From CAITJF01 sp032654645 (GTDB lineage: Bacteria > Pseudomonadota > Gammaproteobacteria > Burkholderiales > Gallionellaceae): a DNA stretch of 64,000 nucleotides. Positions 26,619 through 34,603 of this stretch are shown piece after piece. Both the position numbers and the translations under genes were made by a program. Positions within the stretch are counted from its first letter, which is position 1. Each line of letters starts with the position of its first letter. The stretch covers positions 248,001 through 312,000 of the forward strand of contig JAULAW010000013.1 of the NCBI GenBank assembly GCA_032654645.1, given 5' to 3'. The notes below the pieces were generated by a model. It made no database searches, was not told where the DNA came from, and worked only from the letters and a program-made list of their open reading frames with translations.

Positions 26619-27305
26619 CTATGGGCTGGCTGACTCGTTGAGGCAAAAATCGACCAACTGGCCCAACAAGCGTTGCACTATCTGGTTAGCTGCGATAACT
26701 CCGCCATATGCGTCATCACTGGCGGCATTTTGTACCTCGTCGAACAGCTTCACGGCGAGCACCCGTTTGCTGCGCACATCACTCAGTTGTGCACGCAACG
26801 AGAAATGTAGTCGGCTTGGTTTTGCACTAAAGTCATGCTGCAGGCGAATCAGTTCAACATCGAGCCTGACATCGGGGGGAATCACGCCCGGTGTCTGCAC
26901 GATAGCCCGAAACCCTCCCGATTGCTCTAGTGCCTGCACCAGCAGCGGCCACAGCATGCGCGGCGGAGCATCTGCCCAGCGGTTGGCCGCATAGTATTCC
27001 AGCTCATGGGGCTGCCGCAGGTAAGCCATCTGTGGCGTGTCAAAACCGGGCCGCGCGCGCGGCATGGCGACTGCCAGCACCAGGTCGCGTTTTACCTGCG
27101 CTGTTCTGGCGGCCGGTTGCGCATCAATCAGGTAGATGTGCGGGCTTTCCAATTTAGGGGCCGACAAGCCGGTGCAACCGGCCAGCAGCATGGAGCACGC
27201 CAGCATGTGCAACACTCGGCAGGGCATGCGCGGATGCCGGTTCTTTTTAATTGCACTCGATGTTATCGCCAGACAATCTTTGTTCATAGACATATGCCAG
27301 GTCAT
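26619..27305 (-). CDS. ABC-type transport auxiliary lipoprotein (PqiC-like)
   Basis: The protein has a lipoprotein signal (HMLACSMLLAGC, lipobox LAGC) and a mature part with HIYLIDAQPAA, PQMAYLRQPHELEYYAANRWADAPPRML and a C-terminal helical end. These are the marks of the ABC-type transport auxiliary lipoprotein family (DUF330/PqiC type). It would sit in the outer or inner membrane leaflet facing the periplasm and help an MCE-type lipid transporter. I use the ATG at 27305, five bases after the mlaD-like stop; ATGs at 27293, 27287 and 27230 are also possible, all before the lipobox. It is the last gene of the operon. Confidence 0.82.
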   Translation of the reverse strand: MTWHMSMNKDCLAITSSAIKKNRHPRMPCRVLHMLACSMLLAGCTGLSAPKLESPHIYLIDAQPAARTAQVKRDLVLAVAMPRARPGFDTPQMAYLRQPHELEYYAANRWADAPPRMLWPLLVQALEQSGGFRAIVQTPGVIPPDVRLDVELIRLQHDFSAKPSRLHFSLRAQLSDVRSKRVLAVKLFDEVQNAASDDAYGGVIAANQIVQRLLGQLVDFCLNESASP

Positions 27306-27309
27306 GTTG

Positions 27310-28212
27310 TCATTCGCCGGGACCGCGTTTCGCTGCGGCCTTGCCATACAACAGCGCGCTCGGATTCTGCTCCAGCTCGCCGCTGAAGCGCCGTAATGAG
27401 GCTGTCAGGTCACGCAATTCCATAACCATCTGGTGTATTTCCGGCAGCGTCTCGCGGGTGTCATCGAGCGCGCTGCTTGCGCTTGCGCCAGTACGTGAAA
27501 GCTCGTTTGCCATGTGGTCGAAAGCATCTGCACTGCGTTGTATGCGCTGGGCAAGTTGCGGCAGCTCACCGGTCAGGCGCGCGGTATTTTCCATAGTGCG
27601 TGCCGCATTGGCCAGGCTGGAGTCAATCGCGGCCGAGCGCGCTGCAAGGGTATGCGACAAGACTTTGATATCCGCCAAGGTGTTCTTGAACGCGCGCCGG
27701 TTGTCTTCATCCATCAAGGCATTCAGGTTTTCGCTGGTCCGGTTGAGATTGGCAAGCAAAGCCGTAATTGCGGAATCGAGCCGCATCATCAGGGAAGCGC
27801 CGGCTTGGATCACCGGGTATTTTTCTCCGGCCTGCGCCTTCAACGCAGGCGAATCTCGGCTGCCTCCCGTCAGCTCGACAAAGGCGAGGCCGGTTAATCC
27901 ATAGGTCTGAAGTATGGCTACCGTATCTACCTTGACTGGGGTGCCGCGTTCGATGGCGAGCGTCAATTGCACCTGCTCGACATTTCCCGGAGCCAGCGCG
28001 ATCTGCTGCACGTGGCCAACCTCGACACCCCGGTACCGTACCGACGCATTGAGGCTAAGTCCCGATACCGATTCCTTCATGTAAGCCTGGTAGACATCGT
28101 AAACCTTGCGATAGGATTCCCCGCTGCTCAGCCACAGCACGCCGCCGATGAGTGCTGCACTTAACACCAGCACGAAAATTCCTACCACGGCAAAATTTAC
28201 TTTTTCTTCCAT
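27310..28212 (-). CDS. mlaD: MCE-domain lipid-binding protein of an Mla-type ABC transporter
   Basis: The 300-residue protein has one N-terminal membrane helix (VNFAVVGIFVLVLSAALIGGVLW) and an MCE domain with Y..Y....VSGL...A.V.Y.GV.VG.V. It is followed by a long helical tail of about 150 residues, longer than E. coli MlaD. MCE proteins form hexameric rings in the periplasm through which lipids pass. The ATG at 28212 comes two bases after the stop of the ATPase gene, in the usual E-F-D order. The long helical tail is more like PqiB/YebT-type or Mce proteins of other betaproteobacterial systems, so the exact lipid cargo is open. Confidence 0.88.
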   Translation of the reverse strand: MEEKVNFAVVGIFVLVLSAALIGGVLWLSSGESYRKVYDVYQAYMKESVSGLSLNASVRYRGVEVGHVQQIALAPGNVEQVQLTLAIERGTPVKVDTVAILQTYGLTGLAFVELTGGSRDSPALKAQAGEKYPVIQAGASLMMRLDSAITALLANLNRTSENLNALMDEDNRRAFKNTLADIKVLSHTLAARSAAIDSSLANAARTMENTARLTGELPQLAQRIQRSADAFDHMANELSRTGASASSALDDTRETLPEIHQMVMELRDLTASLRRFSGELEQNPSALLYGKAAAKRGPGE

Positions 28213-28214
28213 GC

Positions 28215-29000
28215 CTACTCGCGCGCGGCGCGTCCGCGCGGCCCGTAAAAATATTCCCTGATTATCGGATGATCCGACCGGGAGAGTTCCGTCATGGTGC
28301 CGACCCCTAAAATATTCCCTTCGCCCAGCACTGCGACACGATCTGCCGCCCGCCACAGCAGGTCGAGGTCGTGCGTCACCATCATAATGGTCAATCCGAG
28401 CGCATCGCGCAAGCTCCGCACCAGTTCGTCAATGCCGCTCGCGCTGAGTGGGTCGAGTCCTGCGGTCGGTTCGTCGAGAAACAGCAATTCAGGATCGAGT
28501 GCGATAGCGCGTGCCAGTGCAGCGCGTTTGCGCATCCCGCCGCTTAGCTCGCTCGGGTACTTGGCGCCCGCATCTGCGGGCAATCCGGTAAGCGCAATTT
28601 TCATGGCGGCGACCTCTTCAATCAATTGAGCGCTGAGCTGCGTATGTTCGCGCAGTACCATGCCGACATTCTCCGCCACCGTAAGAGAGCTGAACAGTGC
28701 GCCGCGCTCGAACATGACCCCCCAGCGGCGCCGTAGCGGCAATGCTTCCTCGTCGCTTAGCCCGAGCACTTCCTGGTCGAACACCCGGATCGAGCCCGAT
28801 ACCGGTTGAAGCAGCATAATGATGGTGCGCAGCAGCGTGGACTTGCCGCAGCCGCTGCTGCCCACCAGCGCGAAAATCTCCCCTGGGCGCACACTCAGGC
28901 TGACGTTGTCATGCACCACGTTTCTGCCGAAGCGGGTATTCAGGCCGCGGATGTCGACGACGGCGCTGGCACCCTGTATTTGTTCCATCACGGCACTCAT
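28215..29000 (-). CDS. mlaF: ABC transporter ATP-binding protein, Mla type
   Basis: The 261-residue ATPase has Walker A GSSGCGKST, signature ELSGGMRKR, Walker B LLFLDEPT and the switch H in VTHD. The MRKR version of the signature is typical for MlaF-like ATPases. It drives the MlaE permease and MCE protein in phospholipid movement between membranes. Its ATG at 29000 overlaps the TGA of the permease gene (ATGA), which fixes the start and shows translational coupling; upstream open frame reads only through the permease gene. Confidence 0.92.
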   Translation of the reverse strand: MSAVMEQIQGASAVVDIRGLNTRFGRNVVHDNVSLSVRPGEIFALVGSSGCGKSTLLRTIIMLLQPVSGSIRVFDQEVLGLSDEEALPLRRRWGVMFERGALFSSLTVAENVGMVLREHTQLSAQLIEEVAAMKIALTGLPADAGAKYPSELSGGMRKRAALARAIALDPELLFLDEPTAGLDPLSASGIDELVRSLRDALGLTIMMVTHDLDLLWRAADRVAVLGEGNILGVGTMTELSRSDHPIIREYFYGPRGRAARE

Positions 29001-30157
29001 ATCTTGAGCCAGTTGAAGGCAACGGAAAACAGCGCGTCGGCAACGATCACCAGAAATATGGATTGCACCACGCTCGCCGTCGTCTGCCGCCCGACGCTGT
29101 CGGCGCTGTCGGTTACCTGGAACCCCCGGTGGCATCCGACCAGCGCGATAATCGCGGCAAAAACCGGGGCTTTGCCGACACCGGTCAGAAAAGAGGACAT
29201 GGTGACCGCATCTCCGAGGCGGTTGATGAAAACATCGAAGCTGACGCCAAGCTTGGCGTTCGCCATGATCATGCCGCCGAGAATGCCGGCTGCATCGGTA
29301 TAAACCGTGAGCAGGGGCAGTGCGATGATCAGAGCCAGCATCTTGGGCAGAACCAGTAGCTCCAGCGGCCTGACGCCAATGGTGCGCAGCGCGTCTATCT
29401 CCTCGGTAATCTTCATGGTGCCGATTTGCGCCGCATATGCGGAACCCGACCGCCCCGCGACGATGATGGCGGTCAGCAGGGGTGAAAGTTCGCGCAGCAT
29501 GGTAAGCCCCACCAGATCGGCAATGAATACATTGGCGCCGAAGCGTTGCAACTGGCCCGCGCCCTGATATGCGATCACCACTCCCATCAGGAATGACAGC
29601 AGTCCCGTGATCGGCAGCGCTTCAAACCCGGCAGTCTGCAGATTGTGGAGGACGGGTCGCCAGCGGATGCGGTGCGGCCGCGCGAGCGAATACAGCAGGA
29701 TGATTGCGCATTCCCCGACAAACGAAAGCATGCTGTACATGTCGAGCAGGTGGCGCCAGGACAGCCGTCCGATGCGCGCCAATAGATTGGGTGTGGGCGG
29801 GTGTGGGTTCTCCGAAGTGGTTGCGCAGGAGGCCACCCGCTGCAGCAAGGTACTGAACTCCGGCCGCAACCCATTGATCGTAACACTGCATCCATGTTGC
29901 TCCAGCTTCCGGATAGTCCGGTGCAGCAGCCACGCACCCGAAGTGTCCAGCGCGGATATCGCCGCGCCGTCAATCACCACCTTGCCCTCACTGGGCAAGC
30001 GAAGAGCTTCCAATCGCCGTTCGAGTTGGGCGGCCCCCTGCACGACCCATGCCCCCGCACAGCGCAGCCTGGCCGCCGCCGTAGCGGATGCCGCATCCAT
30101 CTCAATCACCAGTTGCACAATTTGTTCGGCTGTCATTGTCCCGGCAATACGCTCCAT
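28997..30157 (-). CDS. mlaE: Mla-type permease with fused N-terminal STAS domain
   Basis: The C-terminal 260 residues form an MlaE permease (LLSFLMGVVIAYQGAGQLQRFGA, ELSPLLTAIIVAGRSGSAYAAQIGTMKITEEIDALRTIG). The N-terminal 110 residues form a STAS-like domain (KVVIDGAAISALDTSGAWLLHRTI), a role played by separate MlaB in E. coli. A fused STAS-permease is common outside gammaproteobacteria. The true start is uncertain: ATG at 30157 is used, but GTG at 30235 and TTG at 30175 are also open and none has an ideal ribosome-binding site. It opens the four-gene lipid transport operon. Confidence 0.88.
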   Translation of the reverse strand: MERIAGTMTAEQIVQLVIEMDAASATAAARLRCAGAWVVQGAAQLERRLEALRLPSEGKVVIDGAAISALDTSGAWLLHRTIRKLEQHGCSVTINGLRPEFSTLLQRVASCATTSENPHPPTPNLLARIGRLSWRHLLDMYSMLSFVGECAIILLYSLARPHRIRWRPVLHNLQTAGFEALPITGLLSFLMGVVIAYQGAGQLQRFGANVFIADLVGLTMLRELSPLLTAIIVAGRSGSAYAAQIGTMKITEEIDALRTIGVRPLELLVLPKMLALIIALPLLTVYTDAAGILGGMIMANAKLGVSFDVFINRLGDAVTMSSFLTGVGKAPVFAAIIALVGCHRGFQVTDSADSVGRQTTASVVQSIFLVIVADALFSVAFNWLKI

Positions 30158-30345
30158 GAAGGGGCTCAAGTCCAAATTTCCTTGACCTGCGGCCCTGTTT
30201 TCAAAAGTCGTTTTCTGATTCTGCCCGAGTGGCACTTTCCCAATCTGTGTTCCAAAGCGCTTTCATTGTGCCACCAACGGATTGCCAGTGATTGGCAAGA
30301 ACGTTTTGGTCAACCGCTTCTCCTATTGGAAACCCGCCTCACTCC

Positions 30346-30607
30346 TTACTGATCGAGGCACAATTCTGTAATGGCTTCCGCCAGCGCTTCTACCAGAAAA
30401 TATTGGGAGCCACCCGCCATTGAGAAGACGCGTTTTTTTAAGCGCGCGGTAATCGACGGTATCATCAATGAGGTCGCTTTTGCCTGCCTTGTGCAGGTTG
30501 GTATGGATGGTCAGGCTAATCAACACATCCTGCTTTTCGTGGCGTTCATTTTCGTTGATACCCAAAATGCAGCGAACAAGAAGATCACAAATGCGGATGC
30601 GGCCCAT
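30346..30607 (-). pseudogene. folB: dihydroneopterin aldolase (folB), frameshifted and shortened
   Basis: The first frame reads MGRIRICDLLVRCILGIN..ER..KQDVLI and DDTVDYRALKK, the start of FolB. At a run of seven A residues (rc near 30440) the frame shifts. With one A fewer the sequence continues as RVFSMAGGSQYFLVEALAEAITELCLDQ and stops at TAA 30346-30348, so the FolB identity is clear on both sides. Even when corrected, the product is only about 86 residues against about 118 usual; the C-terminal strand is missing. FolB acts in tetrahydrofolate synthesis. Either the gene is decaying or the A-run is miscounted, but the missing C-terminus favours decay. Confidence 0.75.
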
Positions 30608-30671
30608 AACGTCCTGTCTATATTTTCCCGAGTTATCTGTAGCGGAGAACCACTCAAAACAGCGGCACAAA

Positions 30672-31874
30672 CTAGCGGATAAGGCCACGCAATTCCTCCG
30701 GCCTCATTCTTTCCCCTTTCCGGATGAGTTCGCGCGCCGCCTCGACTTTGTCCCACACGTTGCACATCATCACGCCCCGAACTATCCCGCCGCGCAGGTA
30801 ATAGATGACGCCGGTATCGTTTTCCTTCTGCCAATCGGCAAAGGTCTCCAGCCGCGAATCAACCTCGCCGGTCGCCTCGTAGCCGAATTCGAACAGATCG
30901 GAAAAGAAATACGGCTGATAGGTAAAGGGTTCATGTGCGCCGGCCATATTCCGTCCTGCCCACTCCCCCTGGTTGAGGGCGTTGTCCCAGTGCTCGATGC
31001 GCATCGGCTGTCCCAGCGCCCGGTAAGGAAAAAAGGCGTTGTCGCCTGCGGCATAAATATCCGGGCGTGAAGTCTCGAGGTATTCGTTCACTACGATGCC
31101 GTTGCCCACTTCCAGGCCGCCGCTTTTGGCCAGTTCCGTCTCCGGGGTGACGCCCACGCCGACAATCACGATATCCGTCGCTATCGTCTCGCCTTTCCCG
31201 GTGCGGGTGATGAATTTGGAGCCGCCCCTGCTGAAAGAAACGGGTTGATCGCCTGCCAGTATCCTGATGCCCTTCTCTGCATAGCGTTGCTGTACTGCCC
31301 GCCCCAGATAGTCCGGAAGGACGCGATCACAGAGGAACGCGCCGGGGAAGATCATGGTGACATGCAGCTTGTTGATGTTGAGCGCAGCGGCCAGTTCCGA
31401 GCCGATGAACCCGCCGCCGACTACTATCGCAGACCTCTCCTCTGCGGCCACCTCTCGTGTGCGCAGATAATCCTCCAGGCCGCGGAAATAGCAGATGCCA
31501 TCGAGATCGCCGCCGGGGATGTCCAGCGTCCGCGCCTTGCAGCCCGTTGCCAGCAGCAGTTTCCCGTAGCCGTAGGTCTCGCCATTGGTGGTGGTTATGG
31601 TTTTTTTGCCGGGATCGAGCCGAGCCGCCTTTGCGCCCAGCGCCAGGGTAACCGCATGTGTATCGTAGAACGCGCGGTCATGGAGAAAGATATCCTCCAC
31701 TTTTTTCTTGCCGAACCACAGCTTCTTGGACAGCGGCGGCCGGTCATAAGGCATGTGATTTTCCTCACAGACCAGCAGTATCTTGCCCGCCGCATCAAGC
31801 CCGCGAATGCCCTGAACTGCCGACGCACCCGCCAGCCCCCCACCCACAATCACATAATCGTATATGTGTTCCAT
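30672..31874 (-). CDS. FAD-dependent NAD(P)-disulfide-type oxidoreductase (ferredoxin/rubredoxin reductase-like)
   Basis: The 400-residue flavoprotein has an N-terminal dinucleotide fold (DYVIVGGGLAGASAVQGIR), MPYDRPPLSKKLW, the mid-chain ATG motif (LLATG), a second Rossmann motif for NAD(P)H (IVVGGGFIGSELAAAL) and the late FAD contact DIYAAGDNAFF. This is the layout of ferredoxin or rubredoxin reductases, related to AIF. There is no redox CxxC motif typical of thioredoxin-type members. The partner electron carrier is not adjacent, so its physiological role is open. It stands alone, between a decayed folB and gene remnants. Confidence 0.85.
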   Translation of the reverse strand: MEHIYDYVIVGGGLAGASAVQGIRGLDAAGKILLVCEENHMPYDRPPLSKKLWFGKKKVEDIFLHDRAFYDTHAVTLALGAKAARLDPGKKTITTTNGETYGYGKLLLATGCKARTLDIPGGDLDGICYFRGLEDYLRTREVAAEERSAIVVGGGFIGSELAAALNINKLHVTMIFPGAFLCDRVLPDYLGRAVQQRYAEKGIRILAGDQPVSFSRGGSKFITRTGKGETIATDIVIVGVGVTPETELAKSGGLEVGNGIVVNEYLETSRPDIYAAGDNAFFPYRALGQPMRIEHWDNALNQGEWAGRNMAGAHEPFTYQPYFFSDLFEFGYEATGEVDSRLETFADWQKENDTGVIYYLRGGIVRGVMMCNVWDKVEAARELIRKGERMRPEELRGLIR

Positions 31875-32112
31875 ATCATTCTCCCGGTGAAAGAGTGAGG
31901 CTCATGATACGCCTACCCCGGGAGATCTACAGTCGGAAATGTTTGGCTTGGGCGGCAGATATTCATCGAAGGAAGCAGGATAAAACAGGCAGGAATTGTG
32001 TTTTAATGAAGCGTAGAGGCTTCCGGTGAAATCATTGACGTACCGATCGGATTTATGACCGACTTGGGTATGGCTATCATCATGGTCTGGATGGTAGGTT
32101 CATGTCTTTAAC

Positions 32113-32274
32113 GTGATTGCAGAAGGGGTTGAAACCGTGGCACAGCGAGACTTTCTGGACAAGCATGGCTGCCATGCCTTCCAGGGTTATCTGTTCAGCA
32201 AGCTGGTGCCTTTAAAAGAATTTGAGGCGTTGCTGAAGCAGGGCTGCTCGCCGCCTGAAGTTGCTGGTCTCTAA
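32113..32274 (+). pseudogene. C-terminal remnant of an EAL-domain protein
   Basis: The frame encodes VIAEGVETVAQRDFLDKHGCHAFQGYLFSKLVP...FEALLKQG, the last 50 residues of an EAL phosphodiesterase domain, and stops at TAA 32272-32274. Nothing upstream in frame looks like the rest of the domain. The fragment cannot be active. It lies back to back with the integrase remnant, next to the tRNA gene. Confidence 0.8.
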
Positions 32275-32427
32275 CGTGCCGGATTTGGTTCCTCGCTGCC
32301 GGAGTGCTTCGGACTTCCCTTGGACACCGTTGGGTTGCACCAGTAGAAACAAGCCGCACCCGTCTGTCAGCTTCATGGGTTTATCGGTAGTTTTTGCCTT
32401 CTTCACCTCAATGTCGGTCAGTGCCAT
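32275..32427 (-). pseudogene. N-terminal remnant of a tyrosine integrase (DUF4102 type)
   Basis: MALTDIEVKKAKTTDKPMKL and the following TDGCGLFLLVQPNG match the arm-binding N-terminus of P4-like integrases (usual text ALTD..V..AKP.DK.YKL.DGGGLYLLV.PNG). After about 40 residues the likeness ends and the catalytic domain is missing. It starts 177 bases from the 3' end of the tRNA gene, on the same strand, the normal place for an island integrase. The 180 bases between them contain inverted GTTGGTATC/GATACCAAC copies. Confidence 0.75.
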
Positions 32428-32533
32428 ATCTCCCCCGTTGTTGGTATCAGGTGATGCCAATACACAAGATGCCAACGAAAACACCAACATTTTGCACCGG
32501 ATACCAACAAACGGGGTTGGATTGCCTTGGACA

Positions 32534-32569
32534 ACAAAAAACCCGCAAAGCTATTAACTGTGGGGGTTT
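32534..32569 (-). terminator. probable terminator of the tRNA gene
   Basis: On the minus strand AAACCCCCACAG and GCTTTGCGGGTTTTTT form an imperfect stem (the AACCC/GGGTT base is perfect) followed by T residues, 35 bases after the tRNA 3' end. Confidence 0.6.
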
Positions 32570-32603
32570 GGTGGACTTATTTGAGCTGCTTTGGAGCGGT
32601 ATT

Positions 32604-32680
32604 TGGTGGTGATAGGTGGATTTGAACCACCGACCTCAGCGTTATGAGTGCTGCGCTCTAACCACCTGAGCTATATCACC
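32604..32680 (-). tRNA. tRNA with CAU anticodon, probably elongator tRNA-Met
   Basis: The minus strand folds as a complete 77-base cloverleaf: acceptor GGTGATA/TATCACC, D arm GCTC..GAGC, anticodon loop CTCATAA (CAU), T arm GGTGG-TTCAAAT-CCACC and an encoded CCA. The anticodon stem has an A-C pair next to the loop. CAU is shared by initiator Met, elongator Met and the lysidine-modified Ile2. The paired first acceptor bases argue against the initiator; elongator Met is more likely than Ile2, but I cannot prove it. Confidence 0.9.
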
Positions 32681-32729
32681 AGAAGTTTCATCGAGGAGCG
32701 CGGCATTTTCCGGATTTAGCCACCGCTTG

Positions 32730-33440
32730 TCAATTATCACAAGCCGCCGCTTTCAGTTCGCTTCCGGCAAATTCATTTTGCAGTTCCATCATTTTCTCTG
32801 ACATCCCGGAATCAGGGTTTCTCAGCACGAATACAGTGAGCGTGAATTTGCTCATGCGCTCTCTCACCTTGGCGGACTTCACGCCTTTAGCTTTGATGTT
32901 TTCCAGGAATTTTTGCGCCGCATCATCGGTCTTGAACATACCCAGTGAAATGGCATGCCGCCATTTTCCGGTTTCCTGTATGATTGAATACTCTTCCACG
33001 CCGAACGCCTTGAGTTGGGTGATTTTCTTGTCTGCATCGGCGCTGCTTTTCAGCGGAGGTATGTACGCCCAATAGCCGCTGGCGTGCTCAATCTGCCGCT
33101 GCTTGAGCCTGTCGCCAAGCCTCAGTTTATCCATAGCTGCGGTTGCGCGCGTGAGAACGTTGCCGGAAAACTCACCCCACTCCATGCATGTATCGGAAGC
33201 CTGCACGGCAGATTGGGCAGCAAGGTGTGGAACGCCAATGGCCAACGGGTTGGGCGGCACAACCGGGCTCGGTGCAATGTGGTTGGGCGCAACCAAAGAC
33301 GGCAACAGCTTGATTTTTTCAGCATTGAGCGGCGGCTGGGCTTGCAGGTTTTTGCTATCGCCGGTCAATGCGTCGCCCCACTGAATAAACGCAATAAATA
33401 ACAAGTTGGCCAGTAACAATGATACAAACAACCCCTTCAT
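32730..33440 (-). CDS. SPOR-domain membrane protein
   Basis: The 236-residue protein has an N-terminal membrane anchor (MKGLFVSLLLANLLFIAFIQW), a Pro-rich linker and a C-terminal region of two similar alpha/beta units (YWAYIPPLKSSADADKKITQL and SLGMFKTDDAAQKFLENI), as in SPOR domains that bind denuded septal peptidoglycan. Three Cys are present. In betaproteobacteria a SPOR gene often follows coaX, and that is the order here (birA-coaX-SPOR). The two are separated by 371 bases that contain a nested MITE. Cell-division or envelope function is inferred from the domain. Confidence 0.78.
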   Translation of the reverse strand: MKGLFVSLLLANLLFIAFIQWGDALTGDSKNLQAQPPLNAEKIKLLPSLVAPNHIAPSPVVPPNPLAIGVPHLAAQSAVQASDTCMEWGEFSGNVLTRATAAMDKLRLGDRLKQRQIEHASGYWAYIPPLKSSADADKKITQLKAFGVEEYSIIQETGKWRHAISLGMFKTDDAAQKFLENIKAKGVKSAKVRERMSKFTLTVFVLRNPDSGMSEKMMELQNEFAGSELKAAACDN

Positions 33441-33497
33441 CTTGCCCCCTCATTTGTTGTGAGCATTTCCAATAATCCAGAACAGGCTTTGGCCCTT

Positions 33498-33773
33498 AGG
33501 GAGCAGGAAATTACCAAAATACCACTTATAAATTACGTTACATAAGCCAAAACAAAACCCATCCCCACCCCAACCCTCCCCTTGAAGGGGAGGGTTGGGG
33601 TGGGGATGGGATGATGTTGGTGACATGATTAACGGTACTTTAAGGAAACACGGATTAATTCGTCATCCCCGCGTAGGCGGGGATCCAGTGCCTTTATTTG
33701 ACTGGGTTCCCGCCTTCGCGGGAACGACAAAACCGAATAAATCTGCGATTCCTTAAGAATTTCCATTTCCCTT
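33498..33773 (-). mobile_element. MITE-like element, copy B, carrying a second element
   Basis: This is the inverted counterpart of the element at 26326-26513: the ends and the unique interior segments match on the opposite strand. The central CCCTCCCCTTGAAGGGGAGGG palindrome is shorter than in copy A. Near one end it is split by a 109-bp insertion flanked by TTAA on both sides. Without that insertion and one TTAA, copy B would be about 163 bp. It lies between coaX and the SPOR gene. Confidence 0.8.
33644..33752. mobile_element. 109-bp MITE inserted in copy B with TTAA duplication
   Basis: TTAA occurs directly on both sides (33640-33643 and 33753-33756), while copy A has one TTAA at the same place, so this is a target duplication. 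The ends are 19-base inverted repeats with 15 matches (GGAAACACGGATTAATTCG and GGAATCGCAGATTTATTCG). Inside, two arms of the CATCCCCGCGTAGGCGGGGAT / GTTCCCGCGAAGGCGGGAAC type pair, so the whole element folds on itself. No coding capacity. Confidence 0.85.
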
Positions 33774-33811
33774 AGCGCGGGCGGCGCCCCTTTGCGGAGT
33801 TTTTGGGCGAA

Positions 33812-34603
33812 CTATTTTTGTAAACTTTCCTGGCCAATTATTTGCAAGCCCAGCAACACTAAATTATCCACCCTCACCAACGGTAGTTCGAGATGCGGCT
33901 GTACCTTCCCCGCCGCGCCGCCGCTCAGCAGGCATTGCGCGCCAGGAATCCCGAGCGTTTCAAACTGCTGTCGAATGGCGCCGACAGTGGCCTGTATCGC
34001 GCCGCTGAACATGGCATCGGCGGTATTGCGCGGAAATTTGCGCCAGACACCTTCTATCCCTCTGCCCTCCGCTACCGTTAGCTGCGCTGTGCCTTCAGTC
34101 AGGCTGCGCCGCATCATATCCACGCCCGGCAAGATCAGGCCGCCGAGAAACTCGCCACCATCCGACAGCGCATCCACTGTGGTTGCCGTGCCGCAGTTCA
34201 CCACCAGGCAGGCCGCACGCGCTTGATGCCATGCACCGATGAGCGCCGCCCAACGGTCGCTGCCAAGTTGCGCGGGTTGCTCGTAAGCGTTGCGCACACC
34301 GCATTGTTCGGCCTTGGCCGTAACAAACTCGACCTGGCAAGACCATGCGGAACAGGCTGCGCGTATGCGCTGAGCCACCTGCTCTCCCGCGACATTCGAT
34401 GCGAGAATTTTATGCGCTGGCGGCAAAACTGCAAACGCCTGCTGCAAGGCCATTTCTTCGTCTATGCCTGCCATACCCTGCCGCATCACCCGCAAGGGGT
34501 GCGCCGCCATATGCTCACCCTGCGGGTGGCCATGGTGCAGCCACGCGCCGCCCTCTACCCATGCCCATTTGATGCGGCTGTTACCGGCATCAAGCAGCAA
34601 CAT
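33812..34603 (-). CDS. coaX: type III pantothenate kinase
   Basis: The 263-residue protein begins MLLLDAGNSRIKWAWVEGG with the phosphate-1 Asp motif and contains the LGSDRWAALIGAW and NCGTATTVDAL blocks and GGLILPGVDMM, all typical of CoaX in betaproteobacteria. It phosphorylates pantothenate, the first step of coenzyme A synthesis, in the cytoplasm. Its start overlaps the end of birA by 14 bases. The birA-coaX pair is conserved in the class; in Bordetella the pair occurs as a fused gene, to my knowledge. Confidence 0.95.
   Translation of the reverse strand: MLLLDAGNSRIKWAWVEGGAWLHHGHPQGEHMAAHPLRVMRQGMAGIDEEMALQQAFAVLPPAHKILASNVAGEQVAQRIRAACSAWSCQVEFVTAKAEQCGVRNAYEQPAQLGSDRWAALIGAWHQARAACLVVNCGTATTVDALSDGGEFLGGLILPGVDMMRRSLTEGTAQLTVAEGRGIEGVWRKFPRNTADAMFSGAIQATVGAIRQQFETLGIPGAQCLLSGGAAGKVQPHLELPLVRVDNLVLLGLQIIGQESLQK

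Noticed and set aside
30346..30607. programmed frameshift in folB
   Set aside because: The A7 run is slippery, but no stimulatory structure is evident, and even the corrected product lacks the normal C-terminus, so decay is the simpler reading.
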